Positions 1 to 7,000 of a stretch of DNA of 21,196 nt are shown here, piece by piece; the stretch's first letter is position 1, and each line of letters begins with the position of its first letter. The notes under the pieces are model-generated. The model was not told the origin of the DNA and did no database searches. It saw only the letters and a program-made list of their open reading frames with translations. The DNA is taken from NCBI GenBank assembly GCA_035556395.1, contig DATMFB010000203.1, forward strand, positions 1 to 21,196. The letters are read 5' to 3'. Both the position numbers and the translations under genes were made by a program. Source of the DNA: 73-13 sp035556395. GTDB lineage: Bacteria > Actinomycetota > Actinomycetes > Actinomycetales > Microbacteriaceae.

Positions 1-6
1 GGGCTG

Positions 7-1056
7 ATGCACGGCGAGTACAAGGTCCCCGGCGGGAAGCTCGTCGTCGTCGATCTGGATGTCATCGACGGCAGGTTCGCCGGCGTGCGCATCGCGGGCG
101 ACTTCTTCCTCGAGCCCGACTCGGCGCTCGACGCGATGAACTCCGCGGTCGACAGTCTTGCGGCCGATGCGAGCGGGAAGGACATCGCCGCCGCGATCCG
201 CTCGGCGCTGCCGTCCGGCGCGGAGCTGCTCGGTGTGACGCCGGAGGGCGTCGCGACAGCGGTGCGCCGGGCGGTCTCGGGCGGACGCGAGTGGGTCGAC
301 TACCCGTGGCGTCTCCTGCGCGGTCCCTCGCTGCCTCCTCGTGTCCAGGTCGCGCTCGACGAGGTGCTCGCGGAGCGGGTCGGCGCCGGATTGCGCGAGC
401 CGACGTTGCGCTTCTGGGAGTGGGATCGCTCCGCCGTTGTGATCGGATCCTTCCAGTCGGTCCGCAACGAGGTCGACCTCGAGGCGGCCGAGCGGTACGA
501 CGTCGAGGTCGTGCGCCGCATCTCGGGCGGCGGGGCGATGTACATGGCGGGCGGCCAGGTCATCGTCTACTCGATCACGGCGCCAGTCGATCTGGTGCAG
601 GGCATGAGCTTCGCCGACTCCTACGCGTTCCTCGACGACTGGGCGGTCGCGGGGCTGCGGTCGCTCGGCATCGAGGCCTCCTACGTCCCGCTCAACGACA
701 TCGCGAGCCCCGAGGGGAAGATCGGCGGTGCGGCCCAGAAGCGTCTCGCCGGCGGTGGCCTGCTCCATCACGTCACGATGGCGTACGACATGGACGGTGA
801 GCGGATGATGGAGATCCTGCGCATCGGTCGCGAGAAGCTCAGCGACAAGGGCATCGCGTCCGCGGCGAAGCGGGTCGACCCGATCCGGTCGCAGACGGGG
901 ATGGAACGCGAGGCGATCATCGACGCGCTCATCGGTGTATTCCGCGAACGGTATGGACTGCTCGAGGACGTGCTCACCCCCGAGGAGCTCGCCGAGGCCG
1001 AGGCGCTCGCGACCTCGAAGTTCGGCGACCCGGAATGGACGTATCGAGTCCCCTGA
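7..1056 (+). CDS. Lipoate/octanoate-protein ligase family protein with an N-terminal accessory domain
   Basis: 349-residue protein of the biotin/lipoate A/B ligase family, which attaches lipoate or octanoate to lysines of 2-oxoacid dehydrogenase and glycine-cleavage carrier domains. Residues about 100-330 hold the catalytic fold: the RRISGGGAM stretch (R170-M178) matches the conserved RRxSGGGAV loop, and K238 in GKIGGAAQ fits the lysine that contacts the lipoyl-adenylate. The GLLHHVTMAYD strand follows. Residues 1-90 (HGEYKVPGGKLV..., then a DxxxDAMN helix) look like the small LplA accessory domain, usually C-terminal in E. coli LplA; here it comes first. The usual His after the GGGAV loop is replaced (MYMAGG). 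The ATG at 7 is a natural start for this family, although only six bases lie upstream. It converges on the nitrilase gene with a 21-bp gap. Ligase and octanoyltransferase activities cannot be told apart from sequence alone. Confidence 0.86.
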   Translation: MHGEYKVPGGKLVVVDLDVIDGRFAGVRIAGDFFLEPDSALDAMNSAVDSLAADASGKDIAAAIRSALPSGAELLGVTPEGVATAVRRAVSGGREWVDYPWRLLRGPSLPPRVQVALDEVLAERVGAGLREPTLRFWEWDRSAVVIGSFQSVRNEVDLEAAERYDVEVVRRISGGGAMYMAGGQVIVYSITAPVDLVQGMSFADSYAFLDDWAVAGLRSLGIEASYVPLNDIASPEGKIGGAAQKRLAGGGLLHHVTMAYDMDGERMMEILRIGREKLSDKGIASAAKRVDPIRSQTGMEREAIIDALIGVFRERYGLLEDVLTPEELAEAEALATSKFGDPEWTYRVP

Positions 1057-1077
1057 GTCCCGTCGTTCTCGCCGTGA

Positions 1078-2106
1078 CTATCCGACGCTGAGCACCCGAC
1101 CGATCGGCTCGACCCCGTCCTGCTCGGGCCGCGCGGTCAGCGGGTCGACGACGACGACCGCCTGGTCGGTGAGGGCGGTCTGCGGGGTGCGGTCGATCCC
1201 GAAGCGGAAGACGTCGGGCCGCGCGTAGTGTCCCGCGCCGTCGGCGAAGAACTTCGCGAACGGGATGATGCCGAGGTCGAGGTCCCCGTAGATGATCGCC
1301 TCGGTGTCGCGGTGCGGCTCGGAGAGCCACTTGCCGTTCGGGCCGATGAACCCCGAGAGCCCGCCGCCGAGGCTCGGCGCGTCCGGTCCGTCCGGGATGC
1401 CGAGCGTGTCGATGATCTCCTGCGTGATCATGCCCTGCGAGACGACGACATAGGTCTGGGCGCAGATCGCATGCGCCTGCGCGAGCGTCGTCGAGTAGTG
1501 GTCGAAGTCGCCGGCGTTCGGGTCGGCGTGCGTGGCGTTGATCGCGGGCCAGGTCGAGACGTGGATCTGCTCGCCGAGCGTCGCCAGCGCGTAGCGCGGC
1601 AGGTCCATGCTGTGCTCGAAGCAGATGAGACCGCCGAGCCGGGCGAACCCGGTGTCGACGACGAAGACGTCGCGGCCGTCGCCGCGTCCCCAGACGGTGC
1701 GCTCCGCGTTCGTCGGGTGCAGCTTCCGGTGCCGGGCGACGAGCCGGCCGTCAGGGCTGAAGTACGCCTGGGTGTTGTAGAGCGTGCCGCCGTCCTTCTC
1801 GTCGGTCCCGAGCACCACCCACACGCCGGCCTCGCGGGCGGCCTCGCCGATCGCGCGCGACTCCTCGCTCGGCAGCACGAGCGCGTTGTCGAAGAGCCGG
1901 GCGAAGAGCGGAGCCGCGTACTTCGCGGTGTGCGACCAGATCCAGTGCGGGTAGCCGGGCAGGAACGTCTCGGGGAAGACGACGATCTGCGCCCCGCCGC
2001 GGCCGGCTTCGAGGATCGCCTCCCGGGTCTTCGCCACGCCGGCGGGGAGGTCGAGGAAGGGGGCGGCGGCGTGCACCGCGGCGACGCGCACGATCTTGTC
2101 GTTCAT
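1078..2106 (-). CDS. Nitrilase (carbon-nitrogen hydrolase superfamily)
   Basis: 342-residue cytoplasmic hydrolase expected to convert an organic nitrile directly to a carboxylic acid and ammonia. The catalytic triad is visible: E46 in FPETFLPGYP, K128 in RKLHPTNAER and C162 in GGLICFEHSMDL, plus the second conserved Glu E135. The LATLGEQIHVSTWPA stretch is typical of true nitrilases (arylacetonitrilase, aliphatic nitrilase and cyanide dihydratase branch) rather than amidases or N-carbamoyl hydrolases. Length is normal. It follows the AraC-family gene on the same strand after 82 bp. A TAGCCT hexamer ends seven bases before the ATG, so it may also have its own leaderless promoter. A nitrilase next to an AraC-type regulator recalls the NitR-controlled nitrilase of Rhodococcus rhodochrous. 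The natural substrate cannot be read from sequence; an indole-3-acetonitrile-like, arylacetonitrile or aliphatic nitrile are all possible. Confidence 0.93.
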   Translation of the reverse strand: MNDKIVRVAAVHAAAPFLDLPAGVAKTREAILEAGRGGAQIVVFPETFLPGYPHWIWSHTAKYAAPLFARLFDNALVLPSEESRAIGEAAREAGVWVVLGTDEKDGGTLYNTQAYFSPDGRLVARHRKLHPTNAERTVWGRGDGRDVFVVDTGFARLGGLICFEHSMDLPRYALATLGEQIHVSTWPAINATHADPNAGDFDHYSTTLAQAHAICAQTYVVVSQGMITQEIIDTLGIPDGPDAPSLGGGLSGFIGPNGKWLSEPHRDTEAIIYGDLDLGIIPFAKFFADGAGHYARPDVFRFGIDRTPQTALTDQAVVVVDPLTARPEQDGVEPIGRVLSVG

Positions 2107-2118
2107 GTCCGCAGGCTA
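2107..2118 (-). promoter_or_regulatory. Leaderless -10 element of the nitrilase gene
   Basis: On the minus strand TAGCCT (2118-2113) is followed by six bases and then the ATG. This places the expected transcription start at or next to the A of the start codon. No Shine-Dalgarno sequence precedes the ATG and no convincing -35 is seen. Confidence 0.5.
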
Positions 2119-2188
2119 CGCAACGCGCCGTCCGGGTCTTGCCGGTGCGTGCCGCGGATCGCGCCCTCGCGCGCATCTGCACGATTCG

Positions 2189-3148
2189 TCAACGCGAGGC
2201 GGTGCGCTGCCGATCGCTCGACGGCGCCATGCCGAACTCCGCGCGATAGAGCCGGCTGAAGTGCGCGGCGCTCTGGAATCCGCTCTGGGAGGCGACCTCG
2301 GCGATCGCGCAGTCGGGGTCCATCCGCTGCAGCAGATCGCGTGCTCGGTCGAGGCGCGCGTGGCGGATCGTGCCCGCGACCGTCCGGCCGTCGCTCGCGA
2401 AGGCGGCGTACAGCGTCCGCCGGGAGACGGCGAGCGCATCTGCGAGATAGTCGGGCGTGAGCCACGGCGCCGGCAGGCGCTCGCGGATGAGCTGCTCGGC
2501 GCGCGAGCGCAGCAGGCTGTGCCGCTCGGCGAGCGCGCGGTCCTCCGGCTGCCCGGGCGGTGGGATCGCGACGAGACGATCGAGGCTCCGATCGCGTTCC
2601 AACGCCGTGATGCCGCCCTCCCCGACGCGCAGCAGCGTCTCGCGGAGCCCGGCGACCGCATCGCCCTGCAGCGCGACGCCGGCGAGCTCGTCGAGCCGGG
2701 AGGGCGCGAGGGGGATGGCGTCCTCGGGGACCATTGCGATCGCGAAGTCGAGGGGTGCGTCGCTCCCCACCGCATACGGCGCACTCGTCCGGTAGAGGCA
2801 GAGCTGCCCCGGGGCGAGCGTCACCCGACGGCCGTGCTGCGTGACCGTCACCCGACGGCCGAGCGGGATCGCGAACTTGACGTAGCGGACGGCATCGCGC
2901 GCCGCCATCGCGGCCGTCCGCTCGCCGTCGTGCGCGCTCGCCTTGATCCGGCAGAGCGTCACGCCCTCCGACTCGTCGGCCGAGATCGAGCCGTTGACCG
3001 TCTCGGCCTGCGCCGTGATCCGCAGCGGGACGAGGAAGCGCGCGGTCGCGGCGGTCCAGGTCCCGAGCCGTTCCTGGATCGGGAGCCGTCCGGCGTCGAG
3101 GCGCCCGAGCGGGCGGAGGTGGCGTTCCAGCTGCGTCGCCGGCGTCAT
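2189..3148 (-). CDS. AraC/XylS-family transcriptional regulator (probable nitrilase regulator)
   Basis: 319-residue regulator. Residues about 1-200 form an AraC-binding-like sensing domain of the FeaR/NitR type. Residues about 215-315 form the two-helix-turn-helix DNA-binding domain: first HTH around LTPDYLADALAVSRRTLY, second around IAEVASQSGFQSAAHFSRLYR, with the conserved GF..aahFSR..r..fG.aP signature. The ATG is supported by AAGGAG eight bases upstream. It sits upstream of the nitrilase gene on the same strand, so the likely job is nitrile- or acid-responsive activation of that gene; this is inferred from context and from the known AraC-family NitR. The 82-bp spacer to the nitrilase could hold its binding site, but I see no clear direct repeat there. 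No membrane segment or signal peptide. Confidence 0.9.
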   Translation of the reverse strand: MTPATQLERHLRPLGRLDAGRLPIQERLGTWTAATARFLVPLRITAQAETVNGSISADESEGVTLCRIKASAHDGERTAAMAARDAVRYVKFAIPLGRRVTVTQHGRRVTLAPGQLCLYRTSAPYAVGSDAPLDFAIAMVPEDAIPLAPSRLDELAGVALQGDAVAGLRETLLRVGEGGITALERDRSLDRLVAIPPPGQPEDRALAERHSLLRSRAEQLIRERLPAPWLTPDYLADALAVSRRTLYAAFASDGRTVAGTIRHARLDRARDLLQRMDPDCAIAEVASQSGFQSAAHFSRLYRAEFGMAPSSDRQRTASR

Positions 3149-3175
3149 TCGATCAGCTCCTTCGCTTGCTCCCCG

Positions 3176-3209
3176 TGACCTCGGTCGCGGGTGGGCGTGA
3201 TCGAGGTCA
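3176..3209 (-). terminator. Inverted repeat between hmuV and the AraC-family gene, possible terminator
   Basis: Eight-base perfect arms TGACCTCG (3176-3183) and CGAGGTCA (3202-3209). Further inner pairs bring the loop down to about six bases. It lies between the end of the heme operon and the next gene on the same strand. No T-run follows on the minus strand, so a factor-assisted terminator or an operator for the AraC-family gene are both possible. Confidence 0.4.
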
Positions 3210-3229
3210 GCGTAGCCGCCGCCGTGCGC

Positions 3230-4015
3230 TCAGGCGAGCGAGCGGCGGGGGAGCACGATGGGGCGCCCGGTGTCCGGGTCGGAAAGGATGCGCACCGCGG
3301 TGCGGTAGACCTCCTCGACCCGGTCGGCCGTGAGCACTTCGGCAGGCGATCCGTGGGCGACCAGGCGGCCGTGGTCGAGCATCGCGAGATCGTCGGCGTA
3401 CGCCGCCGCGAGCGACAGGTCGTGGAGGACGGTGACGACCGCGCGGCCGCGCGCGGCGAGCCGGCGCGCGACGCGGAGCACGTCCTCCTGGTGGCCGAGG
3501 TCAAGGGCGGCGGTCGGCTCGTCGAGCAGCAGCACCGGCGTGTCCTGCGCGAGCACCCGGGCGAGCGAGATGCGCGCGCGTTCGCCGCCCGAGAGGGTCG
3601 GGAACGCGCGGTCGGCGAACGCCGTCGCGTCGGTCTCGGCGATCGCCGCCTCGATCGCGTTCTCGTCGTCGTCCGCGCGGGGCGTGCCGAGCCAGGGAGC
3701 CCGGCCCATCTCCACGACCTGCCGGCCCGTGAAGGAGAACGCGACGGCGTTCGACTGCAGGAGCACCGCCCGCTGTCGGGCGAGGTCGCGCACCGACCAC
3801 TCGTCGACGGCCCGGCCGTCGAGGACGACGGAGCCATCGGTTGGGACGACGTCGCCGGCGAGCACGCCCAGGAGGGTCGACTTGCCGGCGCCGTTCGGGC
3901 CGACGAGCGCGAGGACACGGCCGTAGCCGAGCTCGAGCGAGACGTCCCGGAGGATCTCGGCGGCCCCGACCTGGTAGCCGACGCCGCTCGCGCGGTAGGC
4001 GACGGACGCGGTCAT
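3230..4015 (-). CDS. hmuV: Heme ABC transporter ATP-binding protein
   Basis: 261-residue ATPase of the FecE/HmuV class that powers heme import through HmuU. All motifs are present: Walker A GPNGAGKS (39-46), Q-loop Q87, ABC signature LSGGE (141-145), Walker B VLLLDE (161-166) and switch His H198 in TVLHDLS. The ATG at 4015 overlaps the permease stop codon as ATGA, indicating translational coupling. A longer reading frame continues upstream only as an Arg/Pro/His-rich shadow of the permease gene, so that extension is rejected. It is the last gene of the hmuO-hmuT-hmuU-hmuV operon. On its own the sequence fits heme, siderophore or cobalamin import; the heme assignment comes from the heme oxygenase and HtaA-domain neighbours and the HmuT ligands. 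Confidence 0.93.
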   Translation of the reverse strand: MTASVAYRASGVGYQVGAAEILRDVSLELGYGRVLALVGPNGAGKSTLLGVLAGDVVPTDGSVVLDGRAVDEWSVRDLARQRAVLLQSNAVAFSFTGRQVVEMGRAPWLGTPRADDDENAIEAAIAETDATAFADRAFPTLSGGERARISLARVLAQDTPVLLLDEPTAALDLGHQEDVLRVARRLAARGRAVVTVLHDLSLAAAYADDLAMLDHGRLVAHGSPAEVLTADRVEEVYRTAVRILSDPDTGRPIVLPRRSLA

Positions 4016-5046
4016 GCCCAGCCTCCCGCCTTCGCCCGGTTGCGCCGGATGAGCCAGAAGAAGAACGGGCCGCCGATGAGGGACGTCAGCATCCCGATCG
4101 GGAGGTCCGCAAGCGGCACCGCCGTGCGGGCGACGAGGTCGGCCCAGACCATGAGGCCGGCCCCGCCGATGAGCGAGCCGATGATGAGCGTCCGGTGGCC
4201 GGGTCCGAGCATCATCCGGACGAGGTGCGGGATGACCAGGCCGACGAACGCGATGATGCCGACGAACGCGACAGCGACGCCGGTCATGAGCGCGACGAGG
4301 ATGATCGAGACGATCCGGAGCCGCTCGACCCGCACGCCGAGGTGCGACGCAGTCCGCTCGCCGAGGGAGAGCAGGTCGTAGCGGCGGGCGAGGCACAGTC
4401 CGACGATGAGGGTCGGGAGGCCGACCGCGAGCACGATGAGGACGTCGATCCATCGGGAGCCGTTGAGCGAGCCGAGCTGCCAGAAGATGATCTGCTCACG
4501 GCTCGCGGTGTTCGACATGAAGAGCACGAGTGCGAGGCCGGCACCGGCGAAGGCGTTCACGGCGATGCCGGTGAGGAGCAGCGTGACGACCTCGGTCCGC
4601 CCCTTCGACCGCGCCGTCAGATAGACGACGACGATCGCGACCAAGGCCCCGATGAACGCGGCGGCGGCGACGCTCCAGCCGCCGAACGCGCCCGCACCGA
4701 ACGCGATCGCCGCGGCGGCCCCGACTGCAGCGCCGGACGAGACGCCGACGACGCCCGGTTCGGCGAGCGGATTGCCGAAGATCGCCTGCATGATCGCGCC
4801 CGCGACGGACAGCAGGGCGCCGACGAGGATCGACATGGTGATTCGGGAGAAGCGCACTCGCCACAGGGCGTCGGTCAGCGTGGGGTCATCGGGCGCCCAG
4901 GCGTTGTCGATGCCGAGGCCCTGGAGGATCGCGCCGACGAGCTGCTGGGGCGTGACCGGGAGCTGCCCGAGCGCGAGCGACGCGAGGATCCCGCCGACGA
5001 GCACCGCGACGAGCACGGTGAAGACGATGGTGCGCCGCGTTCTCAT
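4012..5046 (-). CDS. hmuU: Heme ABC transporter permease (FecCD family)
   Basis: 344-residue polytopic membrane protein of the FecCD/BtuC permease family, forming (as a dimer) the heme channel across the cytoplasmic membrane. Features: an N-terminal hydrophobic segment (about 8-28), about nine further hydrophobic spans, the family sequence GNPLAEPGVVGVSSGAAVGA after the second span, and the cytoplasmic coupling region VGIIAFVGLVIPHLVRMMLG with PLADLPIGMLTSLIGGPFFFWL near the C-terminus. Length is typical. Its ATG lies seven bases after the hmuT stop, and its TGA overlaps the hmuV start, so the three transporter genes are tightly coupled. Confidence 0.93.
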   Translation of the reverse strand: MRTRRTIVFTVLVAVLVGGILASLALGQLPVTPQQLVGAILQGLGIDNAWAPDDPTLTDALWRVRFSRITMSILVGALLSVAGAIMQAIFGNPLAEPGVVGVSSGAAVGAAAAIAFGAGAFGGWSVAAAAFIGALVAIVVVYLTARSKGRTEVVTLLLTGIAVNAFAGAGLALVLFMSNTASREQIIFWQLGSLNGSRWIDVLIVLAVGLPTLIVGLCLARRYDLLSLGERTASHLGVRVERLRIVSIILVALMTGVAVAFVGIIAFVGLVIPHLVRMMLGPGHRTLIIGSLIGGAGLMVWADLVARTAVPLADLPIGMLTSLIGGPFFFWLIRRNRAKAGGWA

Positions 5047-5053
5047 GTCCGAC

Positions 5054-6154
5054 TCACTCGCTGTCGGGCGCGTAGATCGCGCGGGCGAGCGCGTCGACGA
5101 CCCCGGCGCTCCGCGGGCCGAACGACAGGATCTGGCCGTCCGCCATGTCGACGAAGCGCCGATGCTTGCCGGCGGTCGTGAGCGCGATCGCCGGGATCTC
5201 GTCGAGCAGGCCGTCGACGCCGCCGACCGACACGAGGCCGTCGGTCATCACGAGGATGAGGTCGGGGTTGGCCGCGACGGTGGCCTCGTCGGTGATCGGC
5301 TGCATGCCGCGCCAGCCGATCTCGCCGGCGACGTCTATGCCGCCAAGTGCATGGATGAGGTCATCGCCCCCCGACTCCTCGCCGAACAGGTAGTACACGC
5401 CGCTCCCGCCGCGCAGGTAGAGGAACATCATCCGCAGGCCCGGCTCGGGCGCGAACCGTGCGATCGCCTGCTCGACCTCGGCGATCTCGTTCCCGATCTG
5501 CTCGGCGAGGAGGCGACCGGCCTCGGGCGCCCCGTAGATGGCGGCGACATCTCCCGCGAGCTTCTGGGCACCGGCGAAGGAGGACTCGTGCTCGACGAAC
5601 ACCACCGTGATCCCGACCTCGCGGAGCTGCTCGAGGACGTCCCGCGGCCCGACGGTCCCATCGGTGATGACGAGGGTCGGGCGCAAGGCGATGATCGCCT
5701 CGGCGTTCACCGAATGCCCGCCCGACGTCGCGGGCGGAAGGTCGACCGCGCCGGGGAACGTCGTCGACTGGTCGCGGGCGATGAGGGTGTCGCCGAATCC
5801 GAGACCCCAGACCGTCGCGGCGAGCGATCCGGCGAGGTCGATCGCGATGACGCGCGAGGTGTCCGTCACCGTGACGGTGCTCGCGCCGCCGAGGTCCGCG
5901 GACTGAACGGTCGTCGGCAGCGACTGCGCCGGATTCGTCATGACCGGCTCGATGACCGAGTCGTGCAGGATCGCGGTCGACGGCCCCTCGTGGGCGAATG
6001 GGTCGCTGAGGACGTCCAGCTGCTCGAGTGGGACGAGCGGGGCGCCGTCCGCGATCGGCTCGGAGGAGGATCCCGATGGACCCGCCGCGCAGCCCGCAAG
6101 CGCGACGACGAGCACGAGCGCGGCACCGAGGATGCCGCGGCGGTGCGCGCGCAC
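5054..6154 (-). CDS. hmuT: Heme-binding lipoprotein of heme ABC transporter
   Basis: 366-residue substrate-binding lipoprotein with a periplasmic-binding type III fold (FecB/HmuT), tethered outside the membrane to hand heme to HmuUV. The signal peptide MRAHRRGILGAALVLVVALAGC ends in a lipobox, with lipidated C22. Three residues match the ligands reported for corynebacterial HmuT: H147 in GGHSVN, Y246 and R248 in FLYLRGG. Their spacing equals the described His141/Tyr240/Arg242 set with a constant +6 offset. I chose the GTG at 6154 because it gives a standard lipoprotein leader and sits one base past the hmuO stop (TAG-C-GTG). The frame stays open further upstream, but that part only overlaps hmuO in a Ser/Arg-rich shadow. 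Translation probably depends on coupling to hmuO, since no strong ribosome site is seen. Confidence 0.92.
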   Translation of the reverse strand: MRAHRRGILGAALVLVVALAGCAAGPSGSSSEPIADGAPLVPLEQLDVLSDPFAHEGPSTAILHDSVIEPVMTNPAQSLPTTVQSADLGGASTVTVTDTSRVIAIDLAGSLAATVWGLGFGDTLIARDQSTTFPGAVDLPPATSGGHSVNAEAIIALRPTLVITDGTVGPRDVLEQLREVGITVVFVEHESSFAGAQKLAGDVAAIYGAPEAGRLLAEQIGNEIAEVEQAIARFAPEPGLRMMFLYLRGGSGVYYLFGEESGGDDLIHALGGIDVAGEIGWRGMQPITDEATVAANPDLILVMTDGLVSVGGVDGLLDEIPAIALTTAGKHRRFVDMADGQILSFGPRSAGVVDALARAIYAPDSE

Positions 6155-6155
6155 G

Positions 6156-6827
6156 CTACGCGGCGTCCGCGCGCGAGCCCAGCTCGTCGAAGACCGCGGC
6201 GTTGTAGTCGAACGCCGCACGCGCCTCGGCGAGGATCGCCTCGCGCTCCTCGGCGGTGAGCTCGAGGGCGTCGAGCGCCTCGCGATACTCGCGCTTGTAG
6301 ATCACGGGCTTCTCGATGTCGTCGAAGCGGAAGAACGCGAGCTGGTCCGGGGTCGCCCCGTAGTGGCGCGCGATCATCGCGCCGATCGCCTGGCCACCGG
6401 AGAGGTCGCCGAGATAGCGGGTGTAGTGGTGGGCGAGATACTCGGCGTAGCGGCCCTGCGCGAGCTCCCGCAGGCGCGCGACGTATGCCGCGGTCGCCGG
6501 GAGCGCCGGGTGGGTCTCACGCCAATCGGCGGCGCCGAGCGCTGCGAGGTCGGACTCGATCGAGGCGAGCCGGGCGAGCCGGGCGGCGTCATCGAGGGGC
6601 GCGGGGTCGGTCGAGACGTCACGGGACTCGAGGGCCTCATAGACGTGCGCGAACTGCGCGACATAGCTGACGTAGTCGGCGAGGGTGAGCTCGCCGCCCA
6701 TCAGCTCCGCGATGAACGGTCGGGTCTCCGCACGCTGGTGCTGGTCCGCGGTGGCGGAGCGCAGGAGCTCCGAGAGCGCGGCGGGGGCGTCGACGACGGG
6801 TACGGCGATCGCGTTCGCTGAGGTCAT
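6156..6827 (-). CDS. hmuO: Heme oxygenase (biliverdin-producing)
   Basis: 223-residue all-helical heme oxygenase of the HO-1/HmuO family. It uses O2 and electrons to open heme to biliverdin, CO and Fe2+, so freeing iron from imported heme. The proximal ligand is H30 in TADQHQRAE; the distal helix carries the hallmark YLGDLSGGQAIG (GDLSGGQ at 140-146) with D141 matching the catalytic-water aspartate. Length is normal. The ATG at 6827 was chosen; an in-frame TTG two codons earlier (6833) is possible, and neither has a clear Shine-Dalgarno sequence. It is the first gene of the heme operon and lies just downstream of a DtxR-type box, so it should be induced when iron is scarce. Confidence 0.95.
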   Translation of the reverse strand: MTSANAIAVPVVDAPAALSELLRSATADQHQRAETRPFIAELMGGELTLADYVSYVAQFAHVYEALESRDVSTDPAPLDDAARLARLASIESDLAALGAADWRETHPALPATAAYVARLRELAQGRYAEYLAHHYTRYLGDLSGGQAIGAMIARHYGATPDQLAFFRFDDIEKPVIYKREYREALDALELTAEEREAILAEARAAFDYNAAVFDELGSRADAA

Positions 6828-6848
6828 GACCAAGAAGTCTACGGCAAG

Positions 6849-6867
6849 TAAGGTAAGCCTTCCCGAA
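6849..6867. promoter_or_regulatory. DtxR/IdeR iron box 1 (hmuO side)
   Basis: TAAGGTAAGCCTTCCCGAA matches the 19-base DtxR/IdeR consensus TWAGGTWAGSCTWACCTWA at 17 of 19 positions. It overlaps the predicted -10 of the hmuO promoter, so iron-loaded DtxR/IdeR bound here should block the heme operon. Confidence 0.82.
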
Positions 6868-6877
6868 ATTTTGACAA
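6850..6877 (-). promoter_or_regulatory. Predicted promoter of the hmuO-hmuT-hmuU-hmuV operon
   Basis: On the minus strand TTGTCA (6877-6872), a 16-base spacer and TACCTT (6855-6850) make a plausible sigma-A-type promoter starting near 6843. The leader would be short (about 16 bases). The -35 overlaps the -35 of the opposite promoter. Confidence 0.55.
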
Positions 6878-6900
6878 CTGCGCGATGTGATGCGTACGCT
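6871..6900 (+). promoter_or_regulatory. Predicted promoter of the HtaA-domain protein gene
   Basis: Consensus -35 TTGACA (6871-6876), an 18-base spacer and TACGCT (6895-6900) as -10. The start would be near 6907, giving a leader of about 94 bases. DtxR box 2 covers the start point. A small hairpin can form in the leader (arms GCGCT 6957-6961 and AGCGC 6973-6977). Confidence 0.62.
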
Positions 6901-6905
6901 CCTCA

Positions 6906-6924
6906 TTAGCTGAGGCTTACCTAA
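6906..6924. promoter_or_regulatory. DtxR/IdeR iron box 2 (HtaA side)
   Basis: TTAGCTGAGGCTTACCTAA matches TWAGGTWAGSCTWACCTWA at 17 of 19 positions, with a perfect right half-site. It lies over the predicted transcription start of the rightward promoter, a classic repressing position. Confidence 0.82.
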
Positions 6925-7000
6925 GTGCCGTATGGCCAGGGTCTCGGTTTCATTCAGCGCTCGCGCATGCGTAGCGCCCTGAACGGAAGATTCCACGCGC

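Noticed and set aside
1228..2259. Long plus-strand open frame (343 codons) opposite the nitrilase
   Set aside because: Composition is Arg/Glu/Val/Asp-rich without any recognisable domain, and it is exactly antisense to a clear nitrilase with an intact catalytic triad. This is expected from high GC.
4016..4453. N-terminal extension of hmuV
   Set aside because: The extra 146 codons read as an Arg/Pro/His-rich shadow of the permease; the ATPase fold starts at the ATG overlapping the permease stop.
2096..5181. Series of long plus-strand open frames opposite the AraC-family gene, hmuV and hmuU
   Set aside because: Repetitive Arg/Asp/Glu/His-rich translations, no start signals, all mirrored by well-recognised minus-strand proteins.
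6155..6220. Longer HmuT start overlapping heme oxygenase
   Set aside because: It would bury the lipoprotein leader behind a Ser/Thr/Arg-rich tail; the GTG at 6154 gives a normal signal peptide.
6849..6924. Fur boxes instead of DtxR boxes
   Set aside because: The AGGTWAGSCT core and 19-base spacing fit DtxR/IdeR; the GATAATGATWATCATTATC-type Fur pattern is not seen.
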